Source: Maricaulis parjimensis
Lineage (GTDB): Bacteria; Pseudomonadota; Alphaproteobacteria; Caulobacterales; Maricaulaceae
Assembly: GCF_016817355.1 (NCBI RefSeq)
Contig: NZ_JADOTT010000001.1
Location: 420,062 to 484,061, forward strand
Length of the DNA stretch: 64,000 nucleotides
Direction: 5' to 3'
Shown here: piece after piece, positions 1 to 9,768 of the stretch
Layout of the letters: each line of letters starts with the position of its first letter
Numbering within the stretch: the first letter of the stretch is position 1
The notes under the pieces: generated by a model
Seen by the model: the letters and a program-made list of their open reading frames with translations, nothing else
Databases searched by the model: none
Told to the model about the DNA's origin: nothing
Program-made: the position numbers and the translations under genes

Positions 1-193
1 AGGAAGCATGGTTGAAATCCGGGGTTGGAAGCACTGCAATCGCCCCCATGCTTACACGCATTCTTTATGACTGCCCATGCCGCACGCCCATCCCGGGAGT
101 GGGCTAGGGTGACGCGCCGGACTGATGCCGTGTTCATGGCGTTGGACTTGCAAGGCGAGCGGGTGAAGTGCCGCCTGGAGTGAGTGGATTAAG
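1..193. other. Left-edge region with no supported gene
   Basis: No reading frame here has coding character on either strand. A 15-codon frame ends just before the next gene but has no homology I can recognise. The region probably holds the promoter and leader of the TspO-like gene that starts at 194. The GTG and ATG codons before 194 are not preceded by a convincing ribosome site. Confidence 0.4.
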
Positions 194-721
194 ATGGCCG
201 ACAAGCATCACGGCCCCGGAATTGTAACCCTGCTGGTCTATCTGATCGGCGCCGCCAGCCTGACCGGCGGACTGTCCGGCTGGGTGCATGCGAGCGGGGC
301 CTATGCCTGGTTGACCGAACTCAACACGCCCAATTGGGCGCCGGCCTATTCCCTGATCAATATTGTCGGCCTTTTCATGCCGGCCTTCGGCGTGATCGCC
401 CTTTGGATCGTCCAACATTCAGGACGGGATGGCAGCCGGACCTGGGCCAGCCTTCTGGTCCTGCTATTGCTGGCCGGCATGACCAGCCAGATCATCATCT
501 TCTTCAGCCTGCGCGATGTTTCGACCGGATTCGTGATCGCACTCGGCCTTTGGGTCTATGCCCTTCTGGCCAGCCATTTGGTAAGCCGCAGCTCCCGCGC
601 CGCCGGCGTCCTGCTCTGGATGCCACTGGCCTGGCACACCTTCCTGGTGGTCCTGGGCTTCGAACTCATGCGCCTGAACAATGGCAGCGGCCTGGGCCCA
701 GGCTTTACCGGCACTTTCTGA
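194..721 (+). CDS. TspO/MBR-like integral membrane protein
   Basis: A 175-residue, very hydrophobic protein with about five membrane segments. Residues 36-75 contain NTPNWAP followed by a long hydrophobic helix. The end (about 141-162) has an LLW-P-AW-F-LN-like pattern. Both match the layout of the TspO/MBR (tryptophan-rich sensory protein) family, whose members bind porphyrins and modulate tetrapyrrole-linked processes in the outer or inner membrane. The match is at the level of a few motifs, and the second half is divergent, so it may be a distant TspO relative rather than a true orthologue. It stands alone and converges on mdh, with a shared hairpin terminator between them. Confidence 0.6.
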   Translation: MADKHHGPGIVTLLVYLIGAASLTGGLSGWVHASGAYAWLTELNTPNWAPAYSLINIVGLFMPAFGVIALWIVQHSGRDGSRTWASLLVLLLLAGMTSQIIIFFSLRDVSTGFVIALGLWVYALLASHLVSRSSRAAGVLLWMPLAWHTFLVVLGFELMRLNNGSGLGPGFTGTF

Positions 722-741
722 ACACTCTCCCAGACACAGAA

Positions 742-769
742 AAACCGCCAACCCGGAGGCTGGCGGTTT
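742..769. terminator. Bidirectional intrinsic terminator between tspO-like gene and mdh
   Basis: A 9-bp perfect stem (AAACCGCCA / TGGCGGTTT) with a 10-base loop. The flanking A run at 738-745 gives a T run when read from the mdh side, so the better Rho-independent terminator is for the minus-strand mdh transcript. It can also stop the plus-strand gene. Confidence 0.75.
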
Positions 770-793
770 CCTGTTTCAGTATCCGCTTGCGGA

Positions 794-1870
<1,077 letters not shown>

Positions 1871-1924
1871 TCAGGCTTGTGTCTCCCGGCTGCGCCCCCA
1901 AATGGGGACGGAAGGGAAATCACC

Positions 1925-2422
1925 ATGAGCCAGGCCGACTATCAGCTCGCCGAGATCAATATCGCCCATGCGCGCTATGATATTGACGATCCCCGTTTCC
2001 AGCCCTTTGTCGACCTGCTCGACCCTGTGAATGCGATGGCAGAGCGCATGCCGGGCTTCATCTGGCGCAATGCGGAACCAGAGCCTCCCGGGGTGCTGGA
2101 AGCCGCCGGCCTGGGCGATCCACGCCTCCTGGTGAATATGAGTGTCTGGCAAGACATCGACAGCCTTGCCCTGTTCGTCTTCAAGACCGCGCATCTCAAA
2201 GTCATGAACCGGCGGGCCGAATGGTTCCGGTCGGTCGACACGCCCACCATGGCTCTGTGGTGGGTGAAGGCGGGGCATGTCCCCACGCCCGGCGAAGCGG
2301 CGGACAAGCTGGACGCCCTCGCCCGGACCGGCCCAAGCCCGGACGCTTTCACGTTCAAATCCTTGTTCCTGCCTGATAGAAGTGTGGTGGAACTGGATCG
2401 CAGCCGGTTCACGCTGGCCTGA
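1925..2422 (+). CDS. DUF3291 domain-containing protein
   Basis: A 165-residue cytosolic protein with no signal peptide. The N-terminus (YQLAEINIAHARYDIDD, then FVDLLDPVNAMAERMPGFIWR) is the hallmark of DUF3291, a ferredoxin-like-fold family related to antibiotic biosynthesis monooxygenase domains. The biochemical function of this family is not established. The ATG at 1925 follows GGAAGGGAAATCACC and fits the family N-terminus, so the 16-codon upstream extension is rejected. The next gene starts 12 bases after its stop, so the two are probably co-transcribed. Confidence 0.75.
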   Translation: MSQADYQLAEINIAHARYDIDDPRFQPFVDLLDPVNAMAERMPGFIWRNAEPEPPGVLEAAGLGDPRLLVNMSVWQDIDSLALFVFKTAHLKVMNRRAEWFRSVDTPTMALWWVKAGHVPTPGEAADKLDALARTGPSPDAFTFKSLFLPDRSVVELDRSRFTLA

Positions 2423-2434
2423 ACCGGAGGTCGA

Positions 2435-2881
2435 ATGAAAACCTGGATCATTACCCTGTTCGCGGCCCTTGCCGCTTCGTCCGAAGGACAGGCGCAATCG
2501 CTGGACCTGGACTGGATGGCTGGTCACTGGCGAAGTTCGGGGTCCGGCCCCATTGTCGAGGAAAGCTGGAGCACGGGCGAGGGCGGGCTGATGCTGGGCT
2601 TCAACCGCACTGTCCGGGACGGACGCGCGATAGCGTTCGAATACATGCGGATCGAGACAGCCGCGGATGGCACACGCTATTGCGCCCAGCCGGGCGGCGG
2701 CGCGCCCACCTGTTTCAGCCGGGTCAGCCAGGACTGGCAGGAAGTGCGTTTCGAGAATCCCGACCATGATTTCCCGCAAGTGATCGAGTACTGGCGCTCA
2801 GGAGATGTCCTGACCGCGCGCATTGCCGATCTGTCCGGAGAGACGGACATGATCTTTCTTTGGCACCGTATCGAGGACTAG
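2435..2881 (+). CDS. Secreted DUF6265-like protein
   Basis: A 148-residue protein with a short signal peptide (KTWIITLFAALAASSEGQAQS; cleavage near residue 21). After the cleavage site LDWMAGHWRSS begins a small beta-rich domain typical of DUF6265, with E-W-G-LMLG and E-RIE motifs. Its role is unknown. AGGTCG precedes the ATG. It follows the DUF3291 gene by 12 bases, and its stop overlaps the stop of the convergent zapE by four bases, leaving no room for a terminator between them. Confidence 0.7.
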   Translation: MKTWIITLFAALAASSEGQAQSLDLDWMAGHWRSSGSGPIVEESWSTGEGGLMLGFNRTVRDGRAIAFEYMRIETAADGTRYCAQPGGGAPTCFSRVSQDWQEVRFENPDHDFPQVIEYWRSGDVLTARIADLSGETDMIFLWHRIED

Positions 2882-4017
2882 GCTTTCGCCGCCCGCTCCG
2901 GGCGCTCGGCCGCCAGGTATTCATGCGTGCGCATTTCCATCAGGCGTGAGGCTGTACGCTCGAACTCGAAAGCCCCGTCACCGGCCGGATAAAGATCATC
3001 CGGTTCGGCATCGGCACTCATCACCAGCTTGGTGCGGGCCTCGTAGAGGGCATCAATCAGGGTGACAAAACGCTTGGCTTCATTGCGCTTGTCCGGAGAC
3101 AGGCGCGGCACACGGTCCAGCAGCACGGTGTGAAAACGTTCGGCCACCGCAAGATAGTCTGCCGCCCCCAACGCCCGGGCACAGAGTTCCGGGAAGGTGA
3201 AGCGGGCGACGCCCGCCACTTCGCGTTCCACCACCCATTCGCGGCCATTGACCTCGAGCGTGCAGGACTGCGGGGCAGCACCCGACGTCAGACGCTCCCA
3301 GGCCTTGTCCATGGCCAGCTCGGCATCGGCATCCAGCGGGCAGTAATAGACCGGGGCCGCCTCCAGCTGGCGCAGGCGGTGGTCGACGCCGCCATCCAGT
3401 TCGAACATGTCGAGCCGCGCCTTGAGCAGGTCGATGAAGGGCAGGAAGAGCTGGCGGTTGATGCCATCCTTGTAGAGCGTGTCCGGATAGCGGTTGGACG
3501 TGGCCACGACGACAACGCCCTCAGCAAACAGGTGTTCGAACAGGCGGCCCAGGATCATGGCATCGGCAATGTCGGTAACCTGGAATTCGTCAAAAGCCAG
3601 AAGGCGCGCCTCGCTGGCCAGGCCCCGCGCGACGGGCGGGATCGGATCATCGCCGGCACCTTTGACATAATTGGGCTGGCGGCGGCGTTCCGACTTGCTG
3701 AGATGACGCCAGCGATTGATGCGGGCATGGGCGTCCTGCATGAATTCGTGGAAATGCGCCCTGCGGCGCTCGCGCACGGGCGCGGTCTCGATGAAGAGAT
3801 CCATCAGCATGGATTTTCCACGCCCGACCCCGCCCCAGAGATAGAGGCCCTTGGGCGCCGGTTTCGGCTTGCCGAACAGGCTCTTCGCACCGGGTTTCCA
3901 GCCCTGCAGGCGTTCCGACAGATCCGTCAGCGCCTGTGCCGCCCGCTCCTGGTCCGGATCGGGGTTCAGGCTGCCCGCGTCCACGCGCTGGCGCCAGAGT
4001 TCAAGCGGCGTTGTCAT
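2878..4017 (-). CDS. zapE: ZapE/AFG1-family cell division ATPase
   Basis: A 379-residue AAA-type ATPase of the AFG1/ZapE family. The Walker A motif GGVGRGKS is at residues 62-69 and the Walker B-like LLAFDEFQVTDIADAM lies near 140-155, followed by an ATSNRYPDTLYKDG sensor segment. In E. coli ZapE destabilises FtsZ polymers and is needed under low oxygen or heat; the mitochondrial relative AFG1 handles respiratory-chain subunits. The protein is cytosolic or membrane-peripheral. The length is normal and all key motifs are present. It ends four bases inside the convergent DUF6265 gene. Confidence 0.92.
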   Translation of the reverse strand: MTTPLELWRQRVDAGSLNPDPDQERAAQALTDLSERLQGWKPGAKSLFGKPKPAPKGLYLWGGVGRGKSMLMDLFIETAPVRERRRAHFHEFMQDAHARINRWRHLSKSERRRQPNYVKGAGDDPIPPVARGLASEARLLAFDEFQVTDIADAMILGRLFEHLFAEGVVVVATSNRYPDTLYKDGINRQLFLPFIDLLKARLDMFELDGGVDHRLRQLEAAPVYYCPLDADAELAMDKAWERLTSGAAPQSCTLEVNGREWVVEREVAGVARFTFPELCARALGAADYLAVAERFHTVLLDRVPRLSPDKRNEAKRFVTLIDALYEARTKLVMSADAEPDDLYPAGDGAFEFERTASRLMEMRTHEYLAAERPERAAKA

Positions 4018-4124
4018 GGTGCCAAGGCTTGGATGTTGCGCCCGCGAAGGTCAATGCCCGTCTGCGCACGGGAACACACGGGATCGCGATCGGGGCGGCC
4101 TGCAAGACACGCCGCCCCGGCCCG

Positions 4125-5558
4125 CTAGTGAACCGCCTCGAGCGTTTCCACCCAGGCCTCGATCGCTTCAGTCGACAGATCCCGGCCGCTATAGGCGATG
4201 TCCGGTACATAGGTCTCGCCCGAGGCACGCGGCCGGCCGCGATAGACCTTGATGGGCAAGCCCAGGCGGGCGTGACCGGACGGCAGATCTAGCTGGCGCA
4301 GCTCCATATAGGCACTGTCGGCATAGGTCTCACCGCCAATATGCGTCACGCCTTCCAGGTTGAGCATGCGGTCCGCGAAGTCCAGACAGGCACTGCCGCA
4401 ACTGCCATTGGTCAGAAAGAACACGTCAGCCGAAACCGGATTGTCAGCTTCCGGTGCCGGATCCTCCGCATCCCTGACCTCATGGTAGAAATCCTGTCCG
4501 GCTTCCCGCGCCGCCAGCATGCCGGCGAGGACCTCACGGAAATAGGTTTCAGCATCCGGCATGTTCTGGTCGATGGTGAGCTGGATGATGTATTCGGCAT
4601 GGGCGATGTTTTCGTCGGAAATGCGATAATCGACACCGCTGGACGCTGCCGGGCGCCGGTATTGGGCATAGGCCTCACCCCAAACGGCGGCAACCATTTG
4701 GTCGCCCCAGTCACTGCTGCCGCCATTATTGCCGCGCACATCGAAGACGAGGCGGTCGGCCTGGCGCAATTCCGGGGCTCGCTCGGCCAGCTCGGCGATC
4801 ATGGACTGCATGCGCTCGAGGTCATCACCGCGCGGCCCGAAGGTGGGCGCTCCGATCCAGAACCCGTTTTCGCCAAAGGGCCGGATGCCGAACTCGGCGG
4901 TATCGCCGCGGCGCAAGGGCCGGGCCATGTCATACCAGGCATCCCCATCGATCGGCGTCCATTCCAGCGAAATCTGCTGGCGCGCGCCGTCGAGGTCGAG
5001 CTCGCAAGTCTCCGGACGTTCGACGAAGGGATTGCCGCGATCGATGAACGTCTGGGGTGCCCGGTTCTGCCAATCGGCATTGAGGGCCGGCTGGGCAAAG
5101 AAGTCGAACACGCGGTGCCACATCCATTCGTCAGGCGTACGACCGTCACAGGACAGGATGTCGGCCCCGTCCACATTCTGCAAAGCGTCAGTGCGGGCAT
5201 TGAGACGCCACTGACCTGCCGTGCGCGTGGCAATGAAGCCGGGCCATTCCATGCCGGAGGCGCCCCGGTCGACCTGGACCCCGTAATGCCCGTCGCGATA
5301 GGCGGAAGCATAGGCATAAAGCGCGTGCGCAAACCCGGCCTGGTCTTCGACCCGAGCAGCCAGGTCAAGTCCGCGCTCGAGCGCGGCCTGGCCATTGATC
5401 GCAAAGTCCGGATTTTCCGCATCAACCGGACCGGGATGGTGGGCCTGTGTGGCCGCATGCATGGCGCGGATATCCGCTTCGGCCAGCGCAGACCAATCGG
5501 GTTGTTCGGATTGCACGGCCACCAGCGTCGCGGCGGCCATGGTCAGGATCGACATCAT
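4125..5558 (-). CDS. Secreted S41-family peptidase
   Basis: About 477 residues, exported. The ATG at 5558 is followed by MSILTMAAATLVAVQS, a short signal peptide, and is preceded by GGGGAC; the frame continues to 5636 without a family-like sequence. The C-terminal half has the S41 (tail-specific protease) core: a conserved LVFDVRGNNGGSSD strand, then FFLTNGSCGSACLDFA with the nucleophilic serine near residue 389, and a GGETYADS segment. An N-terminal helical part without a clear PDZ domain precedes it. It is likely periplasmic. Substrate unknown; it stands alone in its transcription unit. Confidence 0.82.
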   Translation of the reverse strand: MMSILTMAAATLVAVQSEQPDWSALAEADIRAMHAATQAHHPGPVDAENPDFAINGQAALERGLDLAARVEDQAGFAHALYAYASAYRDGHYGVQVDRGASGMEWPGFIATRTAGQWRLNARTDALQNVDGADILSCDGRTPDEWMWHRVFDFFAQPALNADWQNRAPQTFIDRGNPFVERPETCELDLDGARQQISLEWTPIDGDAWYDMARPLRRGDTAEFGIRPFGENGFWIGAPTFGPRGDDLERMQSMIAELAERAPELRQADRLVFDVRGNNGGSSDWGDQMVAAVWGEAYAQYRRPAASSGVDYRISDENIAHAEYIIQLTIDQNMPDAETYFREVLAGMLAAREAGQDFYHEVRDAEDPAPEADNPVSADVFFLTNGSCGSACLDFADRMLNLEGVTHIGGETYADSAYMELRQLDLPSGHARLGLPIKVYRGRPRASGETYVPDIAYSGRDLSTEAIEAWVETLEAVH

Positions 5559-5678
5559 GTCTTCAAGTCCCCACTTGAATGCGTCCCCCAACGCGCGCGC
5601 ATGTGAGCACAGCCTCGCCGCCCGGTCACCCGGCAAGATGAAGGTTTAAGCTTTTGACAATCTGGCCGTAGGCTTGCG

Positions 5679-5777
5679 TCAGCCGGCCGGCCAATGCTGG
5701 GCGAGCACACCGGTCAGGCCCGCAAGCACGCAGAGGCCCGCGATGACCAACAGGCCGGGACGCCGGACGTCACGCAT
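5679..5777 (-). CDS. Tiny single-helix membrane protein
   Basis: A 32-codon frame whose ATG lies inside the last codons of the thioesterase gene, with an 8-base overlap of its stop. The product is a basic start (MRDVRRPG), one hydrophobic helix ([18 protein letters not shown]) and a short tail. The translational coupling, positive-inside pattern and clean helix support a real small protein, but it is short enough that chance cannot be excluded. No function can be assigned. Confidence 0.45.
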   Translation of the reverse strand: MRDVRRPGLLVIAGLCVLAGLTGVLAQHWPAG

Positions 5778-6198
5778 GCACGGCCTCCAGCGCCGCACGC
5801 ATCCCGTCGGGCAAGGAAACCGGTCGGCGGGTGTCCCGGTCGACATAGACGTGGACGAAATGCCCCTGCGCCGCCGGCTCCTCCTCACCCTCTTTGAAAA
5901 GGCCGATCTCATAGCGCACCGAGGAATTGCCGATCCGCGAGACACGCACACCGGCCTGAACCAGTTCCGGATAGGCCAGCGCCGCAAAGTAATTGCAGCC
6001 GGTTTCCACAACGAGGCCGATCACACCGCCCGCGTGGATATCCAGACCCGCCTCCTCGATCAGGAAGCAGTTCACCGCCGTGTCGAAGAAGCCGTAATAG
6101 GCGGCATTATTGACGTGACCATAGATGTCATTGTCGGCCCAGCGCGTCGGCAGATCCCGAAAACGCGGATAGTCGGATCGCAGGCGTTTCTCGATCAC
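5770..6198 (-). CDS. Acyl-CoA thioesterase, hotdog fold
   Basis: A 142-residue 4HBT-family protein. The N-terminal [19 protein letters not shown] (17-35) carries the catalytic-type Asp and the HVNN segment of the YbgC/FadM-like thioesterases, which hydrolyse acyl-CoA in the cytosol. The later [15 protein letters not shown] pattern also fits. The ATG overlaps the stop of the iron-type alcohol dehydrogenase (ATGA), so the two are translationally coupled. The substrate range cannot be read from the sequence. Confidence 0.85.
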   Translation of the reverse strand: MIEKRLRSDYPRFRDLPTRWADNDIYGHVNNAAYYGFFDTAVNCFLIEEAGLDIHAGGVIGLVVETGCNYFAALAYPELVQAGVRVSRIGNSSVRYEIGLFKEGEEEPAAQGHFVHVYVDRDTRRPVSLPDGMRAALEAVHA

Positions 6199-7337
6199 AG
6201 CACGGCCTCGTAGCAGGCCTTGGCGGCATCCAGCGTCATCTCGCGCGGATTATTGACGAGCAGGCGCTGCACCTTCATCGCATCTTCGGCCAGGCGCGGC
6301 AGGTCATTATGGCTGACGCCCACCTGGGTGAGGCGGGTCTCGATCTTCACGGCGTCAGCGATCCGCTCCATCTCCGCGATCAGGGCATCGGCACAGGGCG
6401 AGGCCAGTCCGATATGCGCGGCCAGTTCGGTGTAGAGGGGCTCTGCGACCTGGGCGTTGTAGCGCAGGACCGGCGGCAGCATGAGGGAATTGGAAAGTCC
6501 GTGCGGCACGTGGAATATCCCGCCGAGCGGATAAGCCAGCGCATGCACGGCACCGACCGGCGCATTGGCAAAGGCCTGTCCCGTCAGCAGGGCGCCCAGC
6601 AGCATGTCCTCACGTGCTTCGACATCCTTGCCATTCGTGCAGGCCCGCTCGATCGCACCATGCAGCTTCTTCAGACCGGCCAGGGCCAGCGCGTCGGACA
6701 CCGGGTTCTTGTGGATTTTCGAGGTATAGGCCTCAATGCCGTGGACCATGGCGTCAATCCCGGTCGCCGCCGTGACATGACGCGGCAGACCCAGCGTCAG
6801 TTCAGCGTCCAGCACGGCCATGTCGCCATAAAGGACCGGGTCATTGACCCCCATCTTGGACGTCTCACCTACAGTGACGACAGAAATCGGCGTGACCTCG
6901 GACCCCGTTCCGGCCGTGGTGGGGATCAGGATGAGCGGCAGGCGTTCTCCCTTCACCTGGTCCACGCCATACATGTCCGCCAGCTTCTGGTCCGTGCCGA
7001 GCAAAAGCGCCACCAGCTTGGCCGTATCCATGGACGAACCGCCGCCGAAACCGATCACCAGCTGCGCCCCGAATTCACGGGCTTCCTCGACGGCCGCAAG
7101 CACCATGTCTTCCGGCGGGTCCGCGACCACGCTGTCATTGATGGCGACGGTGAGCCCGGCCGCTTCCAGCCCGGCGACAGCGCCATCGAGAAGACCAAAG
7201 GAACGAACACCCTTGTCCGTCACGATCAGGATCCGGTCCTTGTCGCCGATCAGCGGCGCTGCGATGCGCGCCAAGTGCGCGGCCGAGCCGGCGCCGGCAT
7301 GAATATGAGGAACGGTGCGGAAGTCGAAGGTCGCCAT
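6195..7337 (-). CDS. Iron-containing alcohol dehydrogenase
   Basis: A 380-residue group III metal-dependent alcohol dehydrogenase. The nucleotide-binding [10 protein letters not shown] is at 98-107 and [11 protein letters not shown] at 140-150. The expected metal ligands are visible as Asp195 and His199 ([12 protein letters not shown]), His265 and His279 ([16 protein letters not shown]). Members oxidise or reduce short alcohols and aldehydes with NAD(P). It is first in a coupled set with a thioesterase and a small membrane protein. A 260-base gap with an inverted repeat lies upstream. Confidence 0.92.
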   Translation of the reverse strand: MATFDFRTVPHIHAGAGSAAHLARIAAPLIGDKDRILIVTDKGVRSFGLLDGAVAGLEAAGLTVAINDSVVADPPEDMVLAAVEEAREFGAQLVIGFGGGSSMDTAKLVALLLGTDQKLADMYGVDQVKGERLPLILIPTTAGTGSEVTPISVVTVGETSKMGVNDPVLYGDMAVLDAELTLGLPRHVTAATGIDAMVHGIEAYTSKIHKNPVSDALALAGLKKLHGAIERACTNGKDVEAREDMLLGALLTGQAFANAPVGAVHALAYPLGGIFHVPHGLSNSLMLPPVLRYNAQVAEPLYTELAAHIGLASPCADALIAEMERIADAVKIETRLTQVGVSHNDLPRLAEDAMKVQRLLVNNPREMTLDAAKACYEAVL

Positions 7338-7597
7338 TGGGCAAGCCCCAAATTACAGTTAACGGTATGGTCACCAAGACTCATCGTCTTCCTGCAGCGG
7401 CCAGTTGGCAACCGGTTTGGCAGGAAAAAACTCATACGTCATTGATTCAAAACATGCGGCGAATTTTCATAGAAGACAGGGTTTGTGGTTAACCCCAAAG
7501 CCGCCAACTGCTCATTTACAAATACTGGCGAACGCCGTTCGCAAAAATTATTCTGCTCTGAGTAATAGCAATAATTGAAGTGTATGGGTGTTTGAGT
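7338..7597. other. Divergent AT-rich intergenic region
   Basis: This gap lies between the start of the alcohol dehydrogenase (minus) and the STAS-like gene (plus). It is visibly more AT-rich than its surroundings. It holds GTTAACGG near 7360, GGTTAACCCC near 7490 and the perfect inverted repeat listed separately. It probably contains both promoters. No coding frame is supported. Confidence 0.5.
7528..7542. promoter_or_regulatory. Perfect inverted repeat, possible operator
   Basis: GCGAAC and GTTCGC flank a 3-base centre (GCC). It lies about 55-70 bases before the plus-strand STAS-like gene and about 190 bases from the alcohol dehydrogenase start. The size suits a dimeric regulator. It is not the GTTC-N7-GTTC SOS operator of this group. 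No regulator can be named. Confidence 0.35.
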
Positions 7598-7984
7598 ATG
7601 GCGGTACGGGTAGACCTGACCGCCGATGGCCGGATCGTCGAGATCGTGGCCAACGGCAGTGTCACACGACGCGAAACGGGCTGGGCAGTGGAACGGGCCC
7701 GCGAGGTCGCGAAAGAGAAGGGTCTTCGCTGCCTTCTGGCTGATTGCATCCAGGTCGAACCGCAGGTCTCACCGACCCTGACCAGCGAAATGCTGGAGAA
7801 TTCCGTCTTTGCCTTCGACCCGAGCATTCGTGTGGCCTACGTCTATTCTGGACGCTGGCCTGACGATTATCGCGACACCGTTCTGGACAGTCTTGTCGAC
7901 GTTTTGCCGGTCAATATCCGCACGTTCGACAAGCGGGACGACGCTCTGGAATGGCTGGGGGATTATTGCGGCAGCGCGGCCTGA
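7598..7984 (+). CDS. Small STAS-like (SpoIIAA-like) cytosolic protein
   Basis: A 128-residue soluble protein. The alternating strand-helix pattern (VRVDLTADGRIVEIVANGSVT, then a helix, then LRCLLADCIQ, then IRVAYVYSGRW) and the C-terminal KRDDALEWLGDY resemble stand-alone STAS/SpoIIAA-like proteins, which have no enzymatic motif. A GTG at 7580 in frame is an alternative start. Neither start has a strong ribosome site; the ATG at 7598 was preferred because the conserved beta strand begins there. A strong terminator follows. The protein encoded at 59545 has a similar size and C-terminal end. Confidence 0.6.
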   Translation: MAVRVDLTADGRIVEIVANGSVTRRETGWAVERAREVAKEKGLRCLLADCIQVEPQVSPTLTSEMLENSVFAFDPSIRVAYVYSGRWPDDYRDTVLDSLVDVLPVNIRTFDKRDDALEWLGDYCGSAA

Positions 7985-8010
7985 CCCCCTCTCAGGCCCA
8001 TCGCAAGAGA

Positions 8011-8045
8011 AACCCCCGGGTCGCTTTCGGCCCGGGGGTTTTTTC
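8011..8045 (+). terminator. Intrinsic terminator
   Basis: A 10-bp perfect stem (AACCCCCGGG / CCCGGGGGTT) with a 10-base loop, followed by six T residues in total. It ends the STAS-like gene transcript. It may also slow the convergent mmsA transcript, but the minus-strand T run is short. Confidence 0.88.
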
Positions 8046-8049
8046 TGCG

Positions 8050-9549
8050 CTATTGCATGGTGGGGATGACGAAGGCCTGATCCCCGATATCACCGGTGGG
8101 CCAGCGCTGGGTCACCGTCTTGATCTTGGTGAAGAAGCGGATCCCGTCCGTGCCGTACTGGTTGGTGTCGGTGAAGGCCGACCGCTTCCAGCCCCCGAAG
8201 GAGTGATAGGCCACCGGCACCGGGATCGGCACATTGATACCGACCATGCCAACCTGGACCTTTTTGGCAAACTCACGCGCCGCCAGACCGTTGCGGGTGA
8301 AGATCGCAACGCCATTGCCATACTGGTGCTCGGACGGCAGATGGGCCGCCTCGTCCAGGCTATCCGCACGCACGACCTGCAGGACCGGGCCGAAAATCTC
8401 TTCCTGGTAGGAGGACATGGAAGGCTTCACATTGTCGAACAGGCTCGGCCCGATGAAATACCCGCCTTCATGGCCCTGCAGCTGGAAGCCGCGGCCATCG
8501 AGCAGAAGGTCCGCGCCTTCATCGACGCCTTTCTGGATCCAGTTTTCAATCGAGGCCTTGTGGGCCGCGGACACGACCGGGCCGTAATGCGCCTCACCAT
8601 CGGTGGAGATGCCGACATTCAGCTTGGCAGCCTCTTCCTTCATGCGGGCAACGAATTCGTCCGCCGTGTCCTTGCCGACCGGTACGGCCACCGGCAGGGC
8701 CATGCAGCGTTCGCCGGCCGAACCATAGGCGGCGCCGAGGAAGTCGGTGACGACCTGGTCCATGTCCGCATCCGGCATGATGATGCCGTGGTTCTTGGCA
8801 CCGCCCATGGCCTGGAAACGCTTGCCCTGCTGGGCGCAGGTCTGGGCGATGTAGTGGGCGATATTGGAGGAACCGACGAAGGAAACGGCCTTGATATCGT
8901 CATTGTGCAGCAGGGCGTCGACCGCACTCTTGTCGCCATGAACGACCTGGAGAATGCCTTCGGGCAGGCCGGCTTCAATCATCAGCTCGGCCAGACGCAC
9001 CGGGACGGACGGGTCCTTTTCCGACGGTTTCAGGATCATGGCATTGCCGGTGGCCAGCGCCATGCCCATGAACCACATCGGGATCATGGCCGGGAAGTTG
9101 AAGGGCGAGATGCCGGCGACCACGCCCAGCGGCTGACGCATGGAATAGACATCAATGCCCGGGCCGGCGCTCTCGGTATATTCACCCTTCATCAGGTGCG
9201 GCACGCCGCAGGCAAACTCGATCACTTCCAGGCCGCGAATGAGATCACCCTTGGCGTCGGCAATGACCTTGCCGTGCTCGGAGGAGAGGAGATGGGCCAG
9301 CTCGTCCATCTCGGCTTCCACGAGGTTCTTGTAGGTCATCAGGATGCGGGCCCGGCGCTGCGGGTTCATCGCAGCCCATGCGGGTTGGGCAGCCTTGGCA
9401 GAAGCTACGGCACGCGCCACTTCGTCATCCGTCGCGAACGCGACCCGGGCCTGAACCTCACCCGTATTCGGGTTGAACACGTCGCCGAAACGCTCAGACG
9501 TGCCGGGCTGGGCCTTGCCGTCGATGAAATGATGGATGTCACGCGTCAT
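8050..9549 (-). CDS. mmsA: Methylmalonate-semialdehyde dehydrogenase (CoA-acylating)
   Basis: A 499-residue aldehyde dehydrogenase of the MmsA type. It converts methylmalonate semialdehyde to propionyl-CoA, or malonate semialdehyde to acetyl-CoA, in valine and inositol breakdown. Visible are SPFNFP with Asn152, the glycine-rich FVGSSNIA near 225-231, and the catalytic Cys282 in SAGERCMALP. MmsA enzymes typically replace the usual general-base glutamate region with MGGAKNHG, seen at 248-255. Length and motifs are complete. No other valine-degradation gene lies nearby; the partner genes must be elsewhere. Confidence 0.93.
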   Translation of the reverse strand: MTRDIHHFIDGKAQPGTSERFGDVFNPNTGEVQARVAFATDDEVARAVASAKAAQPAWAAMNPQRRARILMTYKNLVEAEMDELAHLLSSEHGKVIADAKGDLIRGLEVIEFACGVPHLMKGEYTESAGPGIDVYSMRQPLGVVAGISPFNFPAMIPMWFMGMALATGNAMILKPSEKDPSVPVRLAELMIEAGLPEGILQVVHGDKSAVDALLHNDDIKAVSFVGSSNIAHYIAQTCAQQGKRFQAMGGAKNHGIIMPDADMDQVVTDFLGAAYGSAGERCMALPVAVPVGKDTADEFVARMKEEAAKLNVGISTDGEAHYGPVVSAAHKASIENWIQKGVDEGADLLLDGRGFQLQGHEGGYFIGPSLFDNVKPSMSSYQEEIFGPVLQVVRADSLDEAAHLPSEHQYGNGVAIFTRNGLAAREFAKKVQVGMVGINVPIPVPVAYHSFGGWKRSAFTDTNQYGTDGIRFFTKIKTVTQRWPTGDIGDQAFVIPTMQ

Positions 9550-9768
9550 GTCTTGTCACTCCCGGTGGAAATCTTGGAACGGTCTTGCGCCGATTGCCTC
9601 GCGGCTGACTTAGTATGTGCAGCCCGGCCTGTCGAGGCGTGAGAAACGCTGTCCGCAGACCCGTGAAATTCACCGGCTGCACTTTTTTCGCATTCTCTCC
9701 GGCGGAATGCCGGACACAGCCCGTTTAGAGAAGGTCGCCCGCACCGGCACAAGAGGAGTTTTGACCGG

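Noticed and set aside
134..418. Minus-strand open frame at the left edge
   Set aside because: It is antisense to the start of the TspO-like gene and its product is low-complexity without any recognisable motif.
7951..9642. Long frame antisense to mmsA
   Set aside because: mmsA is unmistakable, with its catalytic cysteine in place; the antisense frame runs through the terminator hairpin.
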